A stretch of 64,000 nucleotides of DNA from Campylobacter showae (GTDB lineage Bacteria > Campylobacterota > Campylobacteria > Campylobacterales > Campylobacteraceae): the NCBI RefSeq assembly GCF_900699785.1, contig NZ_LR535679.1, positions 1,488,001 through 1,552,000 of the forward strand, written 5' to 3'. This document shows positions 8,056-16,864 of this stretch, one piece after another; the first letter of the stretch is position 1; the number at the start of each line of letters is the position of its first letter. The notes beneath the pieces are model-generated. The model had not been told where the DNA came from and did no database searches. It saw only the letters and a program-made list of their open reading frames with translations. A program made the position numbers and the translations under genes.

Positions 8056-8796
8056 ATGCGTAAAATTTTAATTTTTCTGCTACCGATTTGGCTATTTGGG
8101 ACGAGCTGCGAGGAGGCGATAGAGCTTAGCGCCGAAGAGTTTATTAAGCCCGACCGCAACGCCACGGCTACTGCGCTAGCGAGTGAAAGGGCGGTGCAAA
8201 TTTGCCTGGCTGAGTACGGCGAAGAGCATGAGAGCACGATCATAGCATTAAATAACTCGGGTAGCTTTTTTATGTTTGCGGGCGAGCCGCAAAAGGCGCT
8301 CGCAGCCTATGAGCGCTCGCTAAAAATTTTACAAAAAGGGCTCGGCAAAGAGCACAAAGCGCTAGCAAAGCCCTATCACGGCGTAGCTATCGCACAGTCG
8401 GCATTGGGGAGATACGATGAGGCGATAGCGAATTTCGGCGCAGCCATCAGATGCTACGAGCTAGGCGGCGAGAAGATGCAAAAAGATCTGATGAGCTGCT
8501 ACGCGGGGCTCGGCGATACGCTCTATAAAATGGGCGATTTTAATGGCGCATACGTAAAACATGCCGTTGCGTTTAGAATTTACGAAGAGGTTTTCGGCGC
8601 AGATAGCGTAAATTTACTGCGAGCCAAGTACTATGCGCTGATGGCTGGCGATCTAGCGGGACTCGGCAATAAAACGGAGGCGCTGCAAAACTACGAAAAA
8701 GCCCTTAAAGTCGCGAATAAAATTTTAGAAAAAAGCAGCGATAAACACGCAAAAAGCCTAAAAGCAGAGGTGGAAGCGAAGATAAAAGAGTTGTAA
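8056..8796 (+). CDS. Exported TPR-repeat protein (kinesin-light-chain-type repeats)
   Basis: A 246 aa protein with an N-terminal hydrophobic signal (MRKILIFLLPIWLFGTSC); the Cys could be a lipid site, but the residues before it are not a good lipobox. The body is made of tetratricopeptide repeats of about 40 residues, e.g. ALNNSGSFFMFAGEPQKALA, PYHGVAIAQSALGRYDEAIA, CYAGLGDTLYKMGDFNGA and YYALMAGDLAGLGNKTEAL. Such repeats bind other proteins; no catalytic motif is visible. The start is at ATG after AAAGGA, with a TACAAT -10-like box near 8026. The gene stands alone between two minus-strand genes. The partner is unknown. Confidence 0.8.
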   Translation: MRKILIFLLPIWLFGTSCEEAIELSAEEFIKPDRNATATALASERAVQICLAEYGEEHESTIIALNNSGSFFMFAGEPQKALAAYERSLKILQKGLGKEHKALAKPYHGVAIAQSALGRYDEAIANFGAAIRCYELGGEKMQKDLMSCYAGLGDTLYKMGDFNGAYVKHAVAFRIYEEVFGADSVNLLRAKYYALMAGDLAGLGNKTEALQNYEKALKVANKILEKSSDKHAKSLKAEVEAKIKEL

Positions 8797-8856
8797 ATTT
8801 AGCGATTGGATCTTGACGGGCTAAATTTGCGCCTCAAATTTGACTAAGCCGCTGCA

Positions 8857-10158
8857 CTACTCGGCGTTTAATCGCCTTGCTAAATTTGCCGCGCAAGCGA
8901 AAGCAAAATGCAGGTTGTACCCGCCAAGCATCCCCGTTACGTTTAAGACTTCACCGATAAAGTAAAGCCCGCTAGTGCCGCCACGGCCGCAGTTTGCGTC
9001 TAGCGCGTCCGTGTCTACGCCGCCTTTTGTGACTTCGGCTCGCTCGAAGCCAAACGTCCCCGCAGGCGCAAATTCGTAAGCAAAGAGCCGCGAGATTTTC
9101 GCCGCCTCGTCCGCCTTGTACTCGCCGTAAGGCTTGTCGCTAAGCCCCGCTGCGCGTAAAAACTCAAGCGTAAATCGCCTAGGTAGCGGCAGGATAGTGC
9201 TGAGCTGTTTTTTGCTTTTTTGCGCGGTTTCGATGCTAAAATTCGGGCAAAAATTTATGGCGATTAAACCTTTTTGCCAAAAAAGCGAAGCGTTTAGCAC
9301 GGCCGGGCCGCTTATGCCTTTGTGCGTGAAAAGTATGTCGCCCGCGAATTCTCGCGGCATTTTTGACTCGCGGTTTGCGGCGTTTTTGACGGCGTCTTTA
9401 CCCGCGCAGCCTACGCGGATGCGGGCGGGGAAGCAAACTCCGCTTAGATTTTTGAACCAAAACTCCTCTTTTTGCACGGTAAATCCCACGAGCGCGGGCG
9501 CGGGCGGGATGACTTTGATGCCGAAGCTTTGCGCTATTTCGTAGCCGATATCGCTAGCGCCTAGGCTTTTGTAGCTTAGTCCGCCGCTAGCTACGACGAG
9601 GTTTTTGGCGTAAAATTTATCTTCGTTTTCGGCGAGTACTTCAAAAATTTCAGTCTGCTTGGATGTAAAATTCTGCAAATTTTTGCTATCAAATTTTGCC
9701 TCTTCGGCAAAAGAGGCGTCCAAAATTTCGCCGTTTTCATCGGTCAAAATTTTCCTCGCGCCTTTTACGCAAACGCCGCAAAATATTTGCACGCCGTTTT
9801 GTCTAGCGCGTTTTAAAAGCACGCCCAAAACGTCTTTTGCGCCGCTTTCGCAGAAAAATTGGCTTTGTTTCTGCTCGTTAAATTTTAGCTCGCCGAAAAA
9901 ATTTAAAACGTCTTTGAAGTCTAGATTTTTTATGATATTTTTGACGAAATTTGCGTCGCCGAGGTAGTTTGACGCGTCTATGCGGCGGTTTGTGACGTTA
10001 CACCTGCCTCCGCCGCTAGCTAGGATTTTCTTGCCGGGAGTTGCGTTTTTTTCGAGTATGGCGACGCTTTTACCGCGTAAATTCGCCGCCAAAAATAGCC
10101 CCGCCGCGCCCGCTCCGATTATCAAAACGTCGTAAATTTTGCAAATTTTAGCCATCAT
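8857..10158 (-). CDS. HI0933/BaiN-like NAD(P)/FAD-dependent oxidoreductase
   Basis: A 433 aa flavoprotein of the family annotated as HI0933-like or YhiN/BaiN. An FAD-binding Rossmann motif (DVLIIGAGAAGLFLAANL) is at the N terminus, followed by the family signature KKILASGGGRCNVTN. At the C terminus are TKGGVDTDALD and the FAD-contacting FIGEVLNVTGMLGGYNLHFA. The middle part (about residues 190-370) is the inserted domain. The physiological substrate is not known for most members. Two adjacent ATG codons begin the frame; the first is used here. It is monocistronic, 38 bases downstream of the HutX-like gene on the same strand. Confidence 0.85.
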   Translation of the reverse strand: MMAKICKIYDVLIIGAGAAGLFLAANLRGKSVAILEKNATPGKKILASGGGRCNVTNRRIDASNYLGDANFVKNIIKNLDFKDVLNFFGELKFNEQKQSQFFCESGAKDVLGVLLKRARQNGVQIFCGVCVKGARKILTDENGEILDASFAEEAKFDSKNLQNFTSKQTEIFEVLAENEDKFYAKNLVVASGGLSYKSLGASDIGYEIAQSFGIKVIPPAPALVGFTVQKEEFWFKNLSGVCFPARIRVGCAGKDAVKNAANRESKMPREFAGDILFTHKGISGPAVLNASLFWQKGLIAINFCPNFSIETAQKSKKQLSTILPLPRRFTLEFLRAAGLSDKPYGEYKADEAAKISRLFAYEFAPAGTFGFERAEVTKGGVDTDALDANCGRGGTSGLYFIGEVLNVTGMLGGYNLHFAFACAANLARRLNAE

Positions 10159-10196
10159 AAAACCTTAAAATTTACGCGCGGCAAAGCTAGCTAAAA

Positions 10197-10691
10197 TCAA
10201 AAGCTGTTTTTTAGCGCTAGGAATTTTTGCTCTTGCACTTCGTCTAGTTTCATTTTTTCGTTGCGATTTACGAAAAGCTTAAAGATCACGTTGTGATTCG
10301 CGTCGTAAAAGTGCAGGCTGTGTCCGAGAAATCCCATAAATTTAGTACTCACAAAGCCGATGCTCGCGATAGATTCTTCTTTGAGGTGACCGCCCAAAAA
10401 GCCTGTTTTATCGGTGAAATTTAAAAACCCTTTCGCTTTTTTAGGCATAGGCACGCTAACCTTGATCTCGATGATAAACTCGGGCGTATTTTTGATAAAA
10501 AGCATCTCGCCCCAAGTGCTGACTTCTTCGAAAATTTTCATCAAATTTTCTGCGCCGACTTCCTTAAATTCGTCATCGCCGCGGTACTGCAAGATATCGT
10601 ATTCGCGTACGTTCAGCTGTTTGGCCGCATCGTAAACGGACATCTTTTTGTCCTCGAAAAGCTCGTCGATTTGTTTTTTTAGATCGCTCAT
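10197..10691 (-). CDS. HutX/HugX-like haem utilisation carrier protein
   Basis: A 164 aa soluble protein whose pattern fits the HutX/HuvX family of cytosolic haem carriers: a short helical N terminus, then LMKIFEEVSTWGEMLFI, a GFLNFTDKTGFLGGHLKEESI stretch, and SLHFYDANHNVIFKLFVNRNE near the end. These proteins take up or store haem in the cytoplasm after import. No haem-uptake genes are next to it. The start ATG follows AAAGGAC. I identify it from motif spacing, so the haem role is an inference. Confidence 0.65.
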   Translation of the reverse strand: MSDLKKQIDELFEDKKMSVYDAAKQLNVREYDILQYRGDDEFKEVGAENLMKIFEEVSTWGEMLFIKNTPEFIIEIKVSVPMPKKAKGFLNFTDKTGFLGGHLKEESIASIGFVSTKFMGFLGHSLHFYDANHNVIFKLFVNRNEKMKLDEVQEQKFLALKNSF

Positions 10692-10817
10692 TTTTGTCCT
10701 TTTTTGAAATTAGATTTTGATAATAGTATTTAAAAATAGCTAAAAATCGGCTAAATTTGAGTGCTGGCGGCACTGCGTTATCAAACTTGCGCAATTGCCT
10801 TAGTTTTAGCGCTCGGA

Positions 10818-10849
10818 GCGGACGGATCTAGCAAATTTTCGCCGTCCGC
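10818..10849 (-). terminator. Hairpin downstream of the YajR/CmeG-like MFS gene
   Basis: Perfect 8-bp stem GCGGACGG (10818-10825) with CCGTCCGC (10842-10849), 9 bases past the stop of the minus-strand MFS gene. It lacks a strong T run on that strand, so it may be a weak or Rho-assisted terminator. Confidence 0.45.
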
Positions 10850-10857
10850 AAAGCTCG

Positions 10858-12165
10858 CTACACGCCTAAAATTCGCTTTATTTCCGCCTCGTTAGTGAGC
10901 TTGGAGTTGTATTTTACGACGAGATTTTGTGCGTTTTTATAGCACTCCACGACGCCTTTTTGCTTCTCGATCTCGGCTAGATCGGCGTCCGTGTCAGACG
11001 GCAGATAGATATTTTTAAAGATATTGGGGTTATCTAGCCATTTTAGCGCGATCAGCCACATGACGCAAAGCACCGTCACGACGGCGGAAAGCGCGCTAAG
11101 GCCGTAAAATTTAAGCAAAGTACCGCCGCCTATGCCGCCGATAAAGCTTCCCATGTAGCCAAAGGCGTTAAAGATGCCTAAAACCGCGCCTTTTTGGCTT
11201 ACTTTGCTAAATTTGGACGCCATGGATTGCAGGATCGGTTCGTGCAGGTTAAAACCGATGAAAAATATAATCACGCCCGCGTAAAACAGCGGCTTGTGTC
11301 CGAGCGAGAGCGCGAAAAGTCCGTAGCAAACGACGAAAAGCGAGACGCCGATGACTAAAATTTGCTTTGTGATGCGCTTTGTTTCGCCGATCGCGCCGCC
11401 GATACCCATCGCGATAAAGCCAAACACCGTCGCGACCGAGTAGATGCCGCTGAGGTCTTTTTTATCCATGCCAAAATACTTCACGATAGCGATCGGAATC
11501 ACGATAAAGGCCGCAGACATCAGCATTTTTTGCATGAAGTTGCTGATGTTCATGAGTAGTAAATTTTTGTTTGAGAGTAGCTTTACGGCCGGCATTTTGG
11601 CCTGCGAGTGCGTAAATTTAGGCTCCTCGCCCACAGCCGTGTATAAAAGCACGATACAAACGACCGTAACCGCGATCGAGAGGTAAAAGAGGCTTGAAAG
11701 GCCGTATTTGGCGCTAAGTATCGGCGAAAGTATCATAGAAAGCGTAAAGCTAATGCCGATAAACGCGCCCATCATCGCCATCGCGTGTCCGCGCACTTCT
11801 TCTTTGGTCATGTCGCTCATAAGCGCGATCGCTACGGCTCCTATCGCGCCCGAGCCCTGGATAAATCTACCAAAAATCATCGTATAGATATCAGTCGCCA
11901 CGGCGCAGATCGCGGCTCCCACGATGAAAACCAGCAGTCCGATCAGCATAGAGTTTTTGCGCCCGAATCGGTCCGAGACGTAGCCGAAAACCACCTGAAA
12001 CGTGATCTGCGACATCGCGTAAACGCCGATAAGAACGCCGACTAGAAACTCGGTCGCCCCCTCAAGCTCAAGCGCGTAGACGCTGATAACGGGCAAAATG
12101 ATAAAGAGTCCGAAAAACCTGCTGCCGATGATAAAAGATAAGGGTAATGCGCTTTTTACTATCAT
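10858..12165 (-). CDS. MFS transporter, YajR/CmeG-like, with C-terminal cytosolic tail
   Basis: A 435 aa major facilitator protein with twelve predicted helices. The MFS motif A reads GYVSDRFGRKNSM after helix 2, and motif-B-like IFGRFIQGSGAIGAVAIALMSD is in helix 4. After the last helix there is a tail of about 65 residues (from about LPSDTDADLAEIEKQKG). Its spacing resembles the small ferredoxin-like domain at the end of E. coli YajR. The gene is divergent from rdgB; in C. jejuni the efflux pump gene cmeG (Cj1375) also lies next to the rdgB homologue, so orthology is plausible. The substrate is unknown. Confidence 0.82.
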   Translation of the reverse strand: MIVKSALPLSFIIGSRFFGLFIILPVISVYALELEGATEFLVGVLIGVYAMSQITFQVVFGYVSDRFGRKNSMLIGLLVFIVGAAICAVATDIYTMIFGRFIQGSGAIGAVAIALMSDMTKEEVRGHAMAMMGAFIGISFTLSMILSPILSAKYGLSSLFYLSIAVTVVCIVLLYTAVGEEPKFTHSQAKMPAVKLLSNKNLLLMNISNFMQKMLMSAAFIVIPIAIVKYFGMDKKDLSGIYSVATVFGFIAMGIGGAIGETKRITKQILVIGVSLFVVCYGLFALSLGHKPLFYAGVIIFFIGFNLHEPILQSMASKFSKVSQKGAVLGIFNAFGYMGSFIGGIGGGTLLKFYGLSALSAVVTVLCVMWLIALKWLDNPNIFKNIYLPSDTDADLAEIEKQKGVVECYKNAQNLVVKYNSKLTNEAEIKRILGV

Positions 12166-12268
12166 AAATTTTCCTTTTAAAGGAGTGATTTTACCCGAAT
12201 TTTGATAATACGTAAATTAAAGCCGAATTTGATAAAATGCGCGGATTAAAAAATAGCATAGCGAAGTG

Positions 12269-12368
12269 TTTTTGGATTATTTTTACGGTTGCGTAGATGA
12301 AATTTTGCGTAGGCTAGGCACGTAGCCTGTCTAGCGAAATTTTAGCAAGCTACGTAAAAAGAACCAAA
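12269..12368. repeat. Large imperfect hairpin element (type 2, copy b)
   Basis: Between the divergent MFS gene and rdgB. The outer arms TTTTTGG (12269-12275) and CCAAAAA pair, as do TTTTTACG (12280-12287) and CGTAAAAA. A central AGGCT/AGCCT hairpin (12311-12315 and 12323-12327) sits inside two AAATTTT boxes. The 3' flank AAAAAGACAAGC is the same as beside the 6.7 kb hairpin. Lying between divergent genes, it is not a simple terminator. It may form in the leader of rdgB, whose start follows 27 bases later. Confidence 0.55.
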
Positions 12369-12394
12369 AAGACAAGCTAGAAAAAGGAAAAATT

Positions 12395-13039
12395 TTGAAA
12401 ATAGTTTTAGCAACGTCAAACTCCGACAAAGTACGCGAAATAAAAGATTTTTTAAAAGATTACGAAATTTACGCACTGCGCGAAATTTGCGAGCCCTTTG
12501 AGATCGCCGAGGACGGCGCGACTTTTGCCGCAAACGCGCTAATCAAAGCTCGCGCCGTGCAGGCAAAACTACGCGAGCTAAATTTGGCGGACGAGTTTAT
12601 CGCGCTAAGCGACGATAGCGGCATCAGCGTGGAGGCTCTTGGCGGCAGGCCCGGGATTTATTCGGCGAGATTTAGCGATATGAACGAGCGCGGGCAGATA
12701 ACGGGCAAAAACGCGACCGATGCTAGCAACCGCGCAAAGCTGATCTCGGAGCTAAAGGCGCTAAATTTGACTAGCTCGCCCGCGTTTTACACCGCTTGTA
12801 TCGCGGTTAGCTCAAAGCTTGGCGACTTTACGGCGCACGGCTTTATGCATGGCACTGCGATAAACGAGGAGCGCGGTAGCAACGGCTTTGGTTACGACAG
12901 CCTCTTTATCCCCAAAGGCTTTACGCGCACGCTTGGCGAGCTAGATGAGGGCACAAAGCTAAAAATCTCACACCGCTCAAAGGGCCTTGGGCTCATAAAA
13001 TACGTGCTAAAGAGCCTTGAGGGGAAATTTGGGCGCTAA
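12395..13039 (+). CDS. rdgB: dITP/XTP pyrophosphatase (RdgB/HAM1)
   Basis: Hydrolyses non-canonical purine nucleoside triphosphates (ITP, dITP, XTP) to monophosphates, keeping deaminated bases out of DNA and RNA. The 214 aa protein has the family blocks in order: ATSNSDKVREIKDFL at the N terminus, FAANALIKA, LSDDSGISVEALGGRPGIYSARF, NGFGYDSLFIP, and the C-terminal SHRSKGLGL. AAAAAGG precedes the start; the codon is TTG at 12395. Length is normal for the family (about 200 aa). A single gene, divergent from the MFS pump. Confidence 0.93.
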   Translation: MKIVLATSNSDKVREIKDFLKDYEIYALREICEPFEIAEDGATFAANALIKARAVQAKLRELNLADEFIALSDDSGISVEALGGRPGIYSARFSDMNERGQITGKNATDASNRAKLISELKALNLTSSPAFYTACIAVSSKLGDFTAHGFMHGTAINEERGSNGFGYDSLFIPKGFTRTLGELDEGTKLKISHRSKGLGLIKYVLKSLEGKFGR

Positions 13040-13116
13040 GCTCGGAGCGAAAAAGAGAAAGCAAATTTGCGGGGCAAAAATCCGGCTAAATTTGCCGTCC
13101 CTTAACGCTAGCGCGG

Positions 13117-13122
13117 TATAAT
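13117..13122 (+). promoter_or_regulatory. Candidate -10 box for the HAD phosphatase gene
   Basis: A perfect TATAAT in GC-rich surroundings, 27 bases before the ATG at 13150. Confidence 0.5.
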
Positions 13123-13149
13123 CGCGCAAATTTAAAATTTGAGATAAAG

Positions 13150-13737
13150 ATGAATCTGGTTTTATTCGACTTTGACGGGACGATCACGCGCGATGATTCG
13201 CTGCTCGAGTTTATCGCCTACGTCGTGGGATTTAAGAAATTTTTTCGGGGGATTTTTTGGCTTTCGCCCGTTTTGATCGGCTATAAGCTAAAAATTTGCA
13301 GCAACAACTACGCTCGCAGGCGGCTGATGACGTACTTTTTCGCAGGTATGAGCGCGGATAAATTCGCTCAAATTTGTAAAAAATACTCAAACACGCACAT
13401 CGAGGATATCGTGAAATTTTCCGCGATGGCAAAGATCGCCGAGTATAAGGCAAACGGCGACAAGGTCGTGATCGTGACGGCATCGCTCGAGGACTGGCTG
13501 GCTCCGTGGTGTCAGGCGCAGGGGCTTGGGCTACTGGGCACTCGCATCAAGAAAAAGGGCGGCGTGATAACGGGCGAGATAGACGGCGCTAACTGCTACG
13601 GCGCGGAGAAGGTGCGCCGCGTGCGCGAGGCGTATGATACGGATGCCTTTGAGCGCGTGATAGCCTACGGCGACAGCAGGGGCGACAAGGAGATGCTGGA
13701 GTTTGCCGACGAGGCGCATTATAGGGCGTTTGAGTGA
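13150..13737 (+). CDS. HAD-IB family phosphatase (SerB-like)
   Basis: Haloacid-dehalogenase-type hydrolase, 195 aa. The nucleophile motif is FDFDGTITRDDS (residues 5-16), motif II is VVIVTASLEDW with a Ser/Thr pair, Lys follows in AEKVRRV, and the acidic motif is AYGDSRGDKEMLEFAD. The helical cap contains FLEYxVGFKKFFRGIFWL-type residues, as in HAD-IB proteins related to phosphoserine phosphatase. The true substrate cannot be read; the class includes phosphoserine, lysophosphatidate and phosphoethanolamine phosphatases. It is monocistronic with its own -10 box. Confidence 0.85.
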   Translation: MNLVLFDFDGTITRDDSLLEFIAYVVGFKKFFRGIFWLSPVLIGYKLKICSNNYARRRLMTYFFAGMSADKFAQICKKYSNTHIEDIVKFSAMAKIAEYKANGDKVVIVTASLEDWLAPWCQAQGLGLLGTRIKKKGGVITGEIDGANCYGAEKVRRVREAYDTDAFERVIAYGDSRGDKEMLEFADEAHYRAFE

Positions 13738-14156
13738 GGCGTCTATCGACTGCGAAAACTGCAAATTAGCCGTAAATTTAGAGGCTTTAAATTTGAGCAT
13801 TTATGCGGTAAAATTTAGCTCTAGCGCCTTTTGCGGCGCGGCAAATCGGCGCGCACTGGCTGAAATTTGGCGCCGGAATGTTTAAGCCAAATTTGCTAGG
13901 TGCTTTTTAGCTAAGCTTAAATTTGTTCGCCCTTGCCGTAACGGCTCCAAATTTATGCAGCTCATATAAATTGATCCGGCGCACGTTTAAACCGGGTCAG
14001 CGCAAATAAAAATAGCAAACTCGGCGCTATTTGTTTAGCTTAAATTTAGGCCGATTTACGACCTTTTCTTTGTGAGAATGCGCCACTCTTGTAGTTCAAA
14101 TTTGAGCGTTAAATTTACCCGCGATCGCAAAGCCGTACTCAAATTTAACCCCAAAT
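13738..14156. other. Intergenic region, 419 bases, AAATTT-rich, no gene seen
   Basis: Lies between convergent genes (HAD phosphatase and moeA). It contains many AAATTT words, including TCAAATTTGA near 14098, and short imperfect inverted repeats. No reading frame here has a ribosome-binding site or protein-like composition. Confidence 0.6.
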
Positions 14157-15353
14157 TTAAACCATTTTCAGCACTTCGACTATCTCGCCCTTTGCGATAA
14201 ATTCGGTCTCTTTTGGGATGATTAAAAGCGCGGCATCGTTTGTTAGGTTGTTTACGATCGCCGAGCTGCCGAGCTTCTTGCCGTCTAAATTTACGTAAAT
14301 TTTACCGTCACGATTTACTAAATTTACCGCCGTAAACTCCAAAAACGGTGAGCGCTTTTTGTAGTCCTCGTCCATGATCGCCGTGATTTTAGGCTCGCTA
14401 GCACCAAACCACGCGTTTAGCAGCACGCGCACGTAGAGCACGCACATCACCATCGCCGAGTACGGGAAGCCCGGCAGCGCGAATATATATTTTTCTCCAG
14501 CTTTTGCGACCTTGATGTGGCGGCCCGGTTTGATCGCGGCGCCGTCGATGATAATGTCGAAATTTTCGCCCAGCGCACCCTTGACGAAGTCGTAGTCGCC
14601 CATGCTGATGCCGCCCGTGGTGACGAGCACGTCGGCTGATTTTAGCGCGCGGACGATGGCGTCTTTTACGAGCTCGGCTCGGTCGCGCACTATCTCGCAC
14701 AGCACGGGTTCGCCGCCCATTTTGCGCACCATGGCCGCGATGCCTACGTGGTTTGAGCTGTGGATCTGCGCGGCGTTTTCTAGCGGCTCTCCGAGGTCTT
14801 TTATCTCGCTTCCCGTCGCTAGCACCGCGACTCGCGGCCGTACAAATACACTTACGTTAAAGATCCCAAGCTCTGCTAGCAGCGCGGTCTCGGCGTAGCC
14901 TATCGTCGCGCCTTTTTTGATTAGGATTTCGCCTTTTTTATAGCTTTCACCGACTTCGCGCACGGCAAAGCCCCTCGGCACGGGCTTTTTGATGAGGATC
15001 TTGCCGCCTGACACCTCGACGTTTTCGACCGGGATTAGCGTGTCGGTGCCCTCGCTCATTAGCGAGCCGGTGAAGGTTTTGACGCATTTTATACCTTCTA
15101 CCTTTAGCCCTTTGTCGCTGCCTGCGGGTAGGTCGGTGATGAGCTCGAGCTCGCTTAGGCCCTCTTGCCACGCAAACGCGTAGCCGTCCATCGCCGAGAC
15201 TGGACGCTCCGGGTAGTTATCCTGCGCCGCGATATCTACGGCGATACGGCGATCGAGTGCTTGCGTGAGAGTGACCTTTTCTACGCGGTCCCAGGGAGCC
15301 AGCGTAGAGTGCAAAATTTCAAGAGAGGCCTCGTAACTCATAAATTCTTTCAT
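14157..15353 (-). CDS. moeA: Molybdopterin molybdenumtransferase MoeA
   Basis: Inserts molybdate into adenylylated molybdopterin to give the active molybdenum cofactor. The 398 aa protein has the MoeA order: an N-terminal block with RPVSAMDGYAFAW, a ligation region with TGSLMSEGTDTLIPVENV, the MoaB-like domain with VLATGSEI, SSNHVGIAAMV and TTGGISMGDYDFVKGAL, then PGRHIKVAK and FALPGFPYSAMV. A C-terminal domain IV closes it. An AAAAAGGAT site precedes ATG. It clusters loosely with moaE, moaD and the mod operon, which supply the other steps. Likely client: formate dehydrogenase and other Mo enzymes. Confidence 0.95.
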   Translation of the reverse strand: MKEFMSYEASLEILHSTLAPWDRVEKVTLTQALDRRIAVDIAAQDNYPERPVSAMDGYAFAWQEGLSELELITDLPAGSDKGLKVEGIKCVKTFTGSLMSEGTDTLIPVENVEVSGGKILIKKPVPRGFAVREVGESYKKGEILIKKGATIGYAETALLAELGIFNVSVFVRPRVAVLATGSEIKDLGEPLENAAQIHSSNHVGIAAMVRKMGGEPVLCEIVRDRAELVKDAIVRALKSADVLVTTGGISMGDYDFVKGALGENFDIIIDGAAIKPGRHIKVAKAGEKYIFALPGFPYSAMVMCVLYVRVLLNAWFGASEPKITAIMDEDYKKRSPFLEFTAVNLVNRDGKIYVNLDGKKLGSSAIVNNLTNDAALLIIPKETEFIAKGEIVEVLKMV

Positions 15354-15379
15354 TTTTTATCCTTTTTGATTCCCCGGCT

Positions 15380-15495
15380 CGGCTGGATTTTAAATAGTTT
15401 TCGGCTAGGATACTCGGGTCACGGACGACCTGTCCGCTCCCGTCGTATCCGCCGCAAACTATTTAAACTACACACAATCCGTCTGGAATATTTCT
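15380..15495. repeat. Large hairpin element (type 1, copy 1)
   Basis: Left arm AAATAGTTTTCGGCTAGGATAC (15392-15413, read here as AAATAGTTT, GGC and GGATAC) pairs with GTATCC, GCC and AAACTATTT (15445-15464). An inner palindrome CGGAC/GTCCG sits in the loop. An outer GGAT/ATCC pair leads into the 3' flank CCGTCTGGAATATTT. The 3' flank and the loop are shared with the copy at 16.9 kb, and the flank with the copy at 36.4 kb. It sits between divergent moeA and yedE; the remaining 290 bases to yedE are AAATTT-rich and hold its promoter region (TAAAAT near 15738). Confidence 0.75.
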
Positions 15496-15789
15496 GCCGA
15501 TTTTACTAAATTTAATCGTAAATTATGCTAATAAAGCATAGAAGTTTAAAAACGCGCGAAGTTTAATATGTATGTGCAAGCCGAGGCAAAGCCGCTCCCG
15601 TCTAAAAAACGTAAATTTGAAAAGCCGAAAATATTAGCCAAACGTGCCGGCTTGGGTAAATTTTAAAATTCGGCCGAAATTTAAAGTTCGCGATTAATCT
15701 CCCGTCAAATTTTATTAATTTTTTATTTTAACATCAGTAAAATACAGCTTAAGAAATCGGGTCGATTTTACCTTTTCAAAGGACACTTC

Positions 15790-16857
15790 ATGAATTTTTC
15801 AAATTCAAAATGGTTTATCGTTTCAGGTGCGGCGCTCGGTGCTTTAGGCGCGCTACTTGTGTATTTCGGCAACCCCGGCAACATGGGCGTTTGCGCGGCT
15901 TGCTTTTTACGCGATACGGCGGGAGCGCTCGGCTTTCACCGCGCAGGAGTCGTGCAGTACGTGCGCCCGGAGATCATCGGGCTCATTTTGGGCGGCTTCT
16001 TAGCTAGCGTGCTTTGGACGAAGGAGTTTAGCGCGACCACGGGCTCGTCGCCTTTCGTGCGCTTTTTTCTAGGATTTTTCGCGATGATCGGCTGCCTCGT
16101 GTTTTTGGGCTGCCCGTGGAGAGCGTTTTTGCGTCTTGGCGGCGGCGATATGACGGCGGTTGCTGGAGTCGTCGGTATTTTTGCGGGCGTGTGCGCGGGC
16201 GTATTTTTCAAAAAGCTTGGCTACGGCCTCACGCACGAGACTAAAACCCAGGCCGCGATAGGCGTTTTGCCGACGGTTATGGGTATTTTGCTGCTTGCGT
16301 CGCTGGCTCTTGGACTGAAGCTTGGCGAAAACGGCGCGCTTTTTAGCTCCGCAAAAGGCCCGGGCTCCATGCATGCTCCTGTCCTGATCTCGCTTGGTTT
16401 TAGCATCGTCGTGGGCGCGCTAATGCACAAAAGCAAATTTTGTAGCGTCGGGGCGTTTGGTAGGCTTTTCAAAAAGGATTTCTCGATGTTTACGGGGATC
16501 ATCAGCATCGTGGTCTTTGCTAGCATCGTAAATTTAGCTCTCGGACAGTATAAATTCGGCTTTGAAGGCCAGCCTATCGCGCACAACGACGTGCTTTGGA
16601 ATTTCCTTAGCATGACGCTAGCAGGGCTTTGCTTTAGCCTGAGCGAAGGCTGCCCGGGCAAACATCTCGTGCAAATGGGCACAGGCAATCTAAGCTCGGT
16701 AATCTTCGTCATCGGTATGGCGGCGGGCGCGGCGGTAGCGCATAACTTCTTGCTTGCCAGCTCTCCGAGCGCCATAACGGCGGCGGCTCCGTGGGCGGTG
16801 GCGATGGGGTTTGTTTTTGCGGTTTATGTGGGATTTTTTCACAAAAAAGCCGCTTGA
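15790..16857 (+). CDS. yedE: YedE-type selenium-metabolism membrane transporter
   Basis: Polytopic membrane protein of the YeeE/YedE family, 355 aa with about ten helices; family members near selenium genes are taken to import or handle a selenium compound. Conserved small-residue and Cys motifs are present: GNMGVCAACFLRDTAG, FLGCPWRAFLRLGGGDM, KFCSVGAFGRLF and SEGCPGKHLVQMGTGN. Each Cys lies near a Gly/Pro turn, as in the thiosulfate-transporting relative YeeE. AAAGGA precedes the ATG. yedF and selD follow about 4 kb downstream, supporting a selenium role. Direct copies of a hairpin element lie on both sides of the gene. Confidence 0.88.
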   Translation: MNFSNSKWFIVSGAALGALGALLVYFGNPGNMGVCAACFLRDTAGALGFHRAGVVQYVRPEIIGLILGGFLASVLWTKEFSATTGSSPFVRFFLGFFAMIGCLVFLGCPWRAFLRLGGGDMTAVAGVVGIFAGVCAGVFFKKLGYGLTHETKTQAAIGVLPTVMGILLLASLALGLKLGENGALFSSAKGPGSMHAPVLISLGFSIVVGALMHKSKFCSVGAFGRLFKKDFSMFTGIISIVVFASIVNLALGQYKFGFEGQPIAHNDVLWNFLSMTLAGLCFSLSEGCPGKHLVQMGTGNLSSVIFVIGMAAGAAVAHNFLLASSPSAITAAAPWAVAMGFVFAVYVGFFHKKAA

Positions 16858-16864
16858 TTTCTCA

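Noticed and set aside
13703..13885. 60-codon frame after the HAD phosphatase gene
   Set aside because: It overlaps the end of the HAD gene, has no ribosome-binding site and non-protein-like composition.
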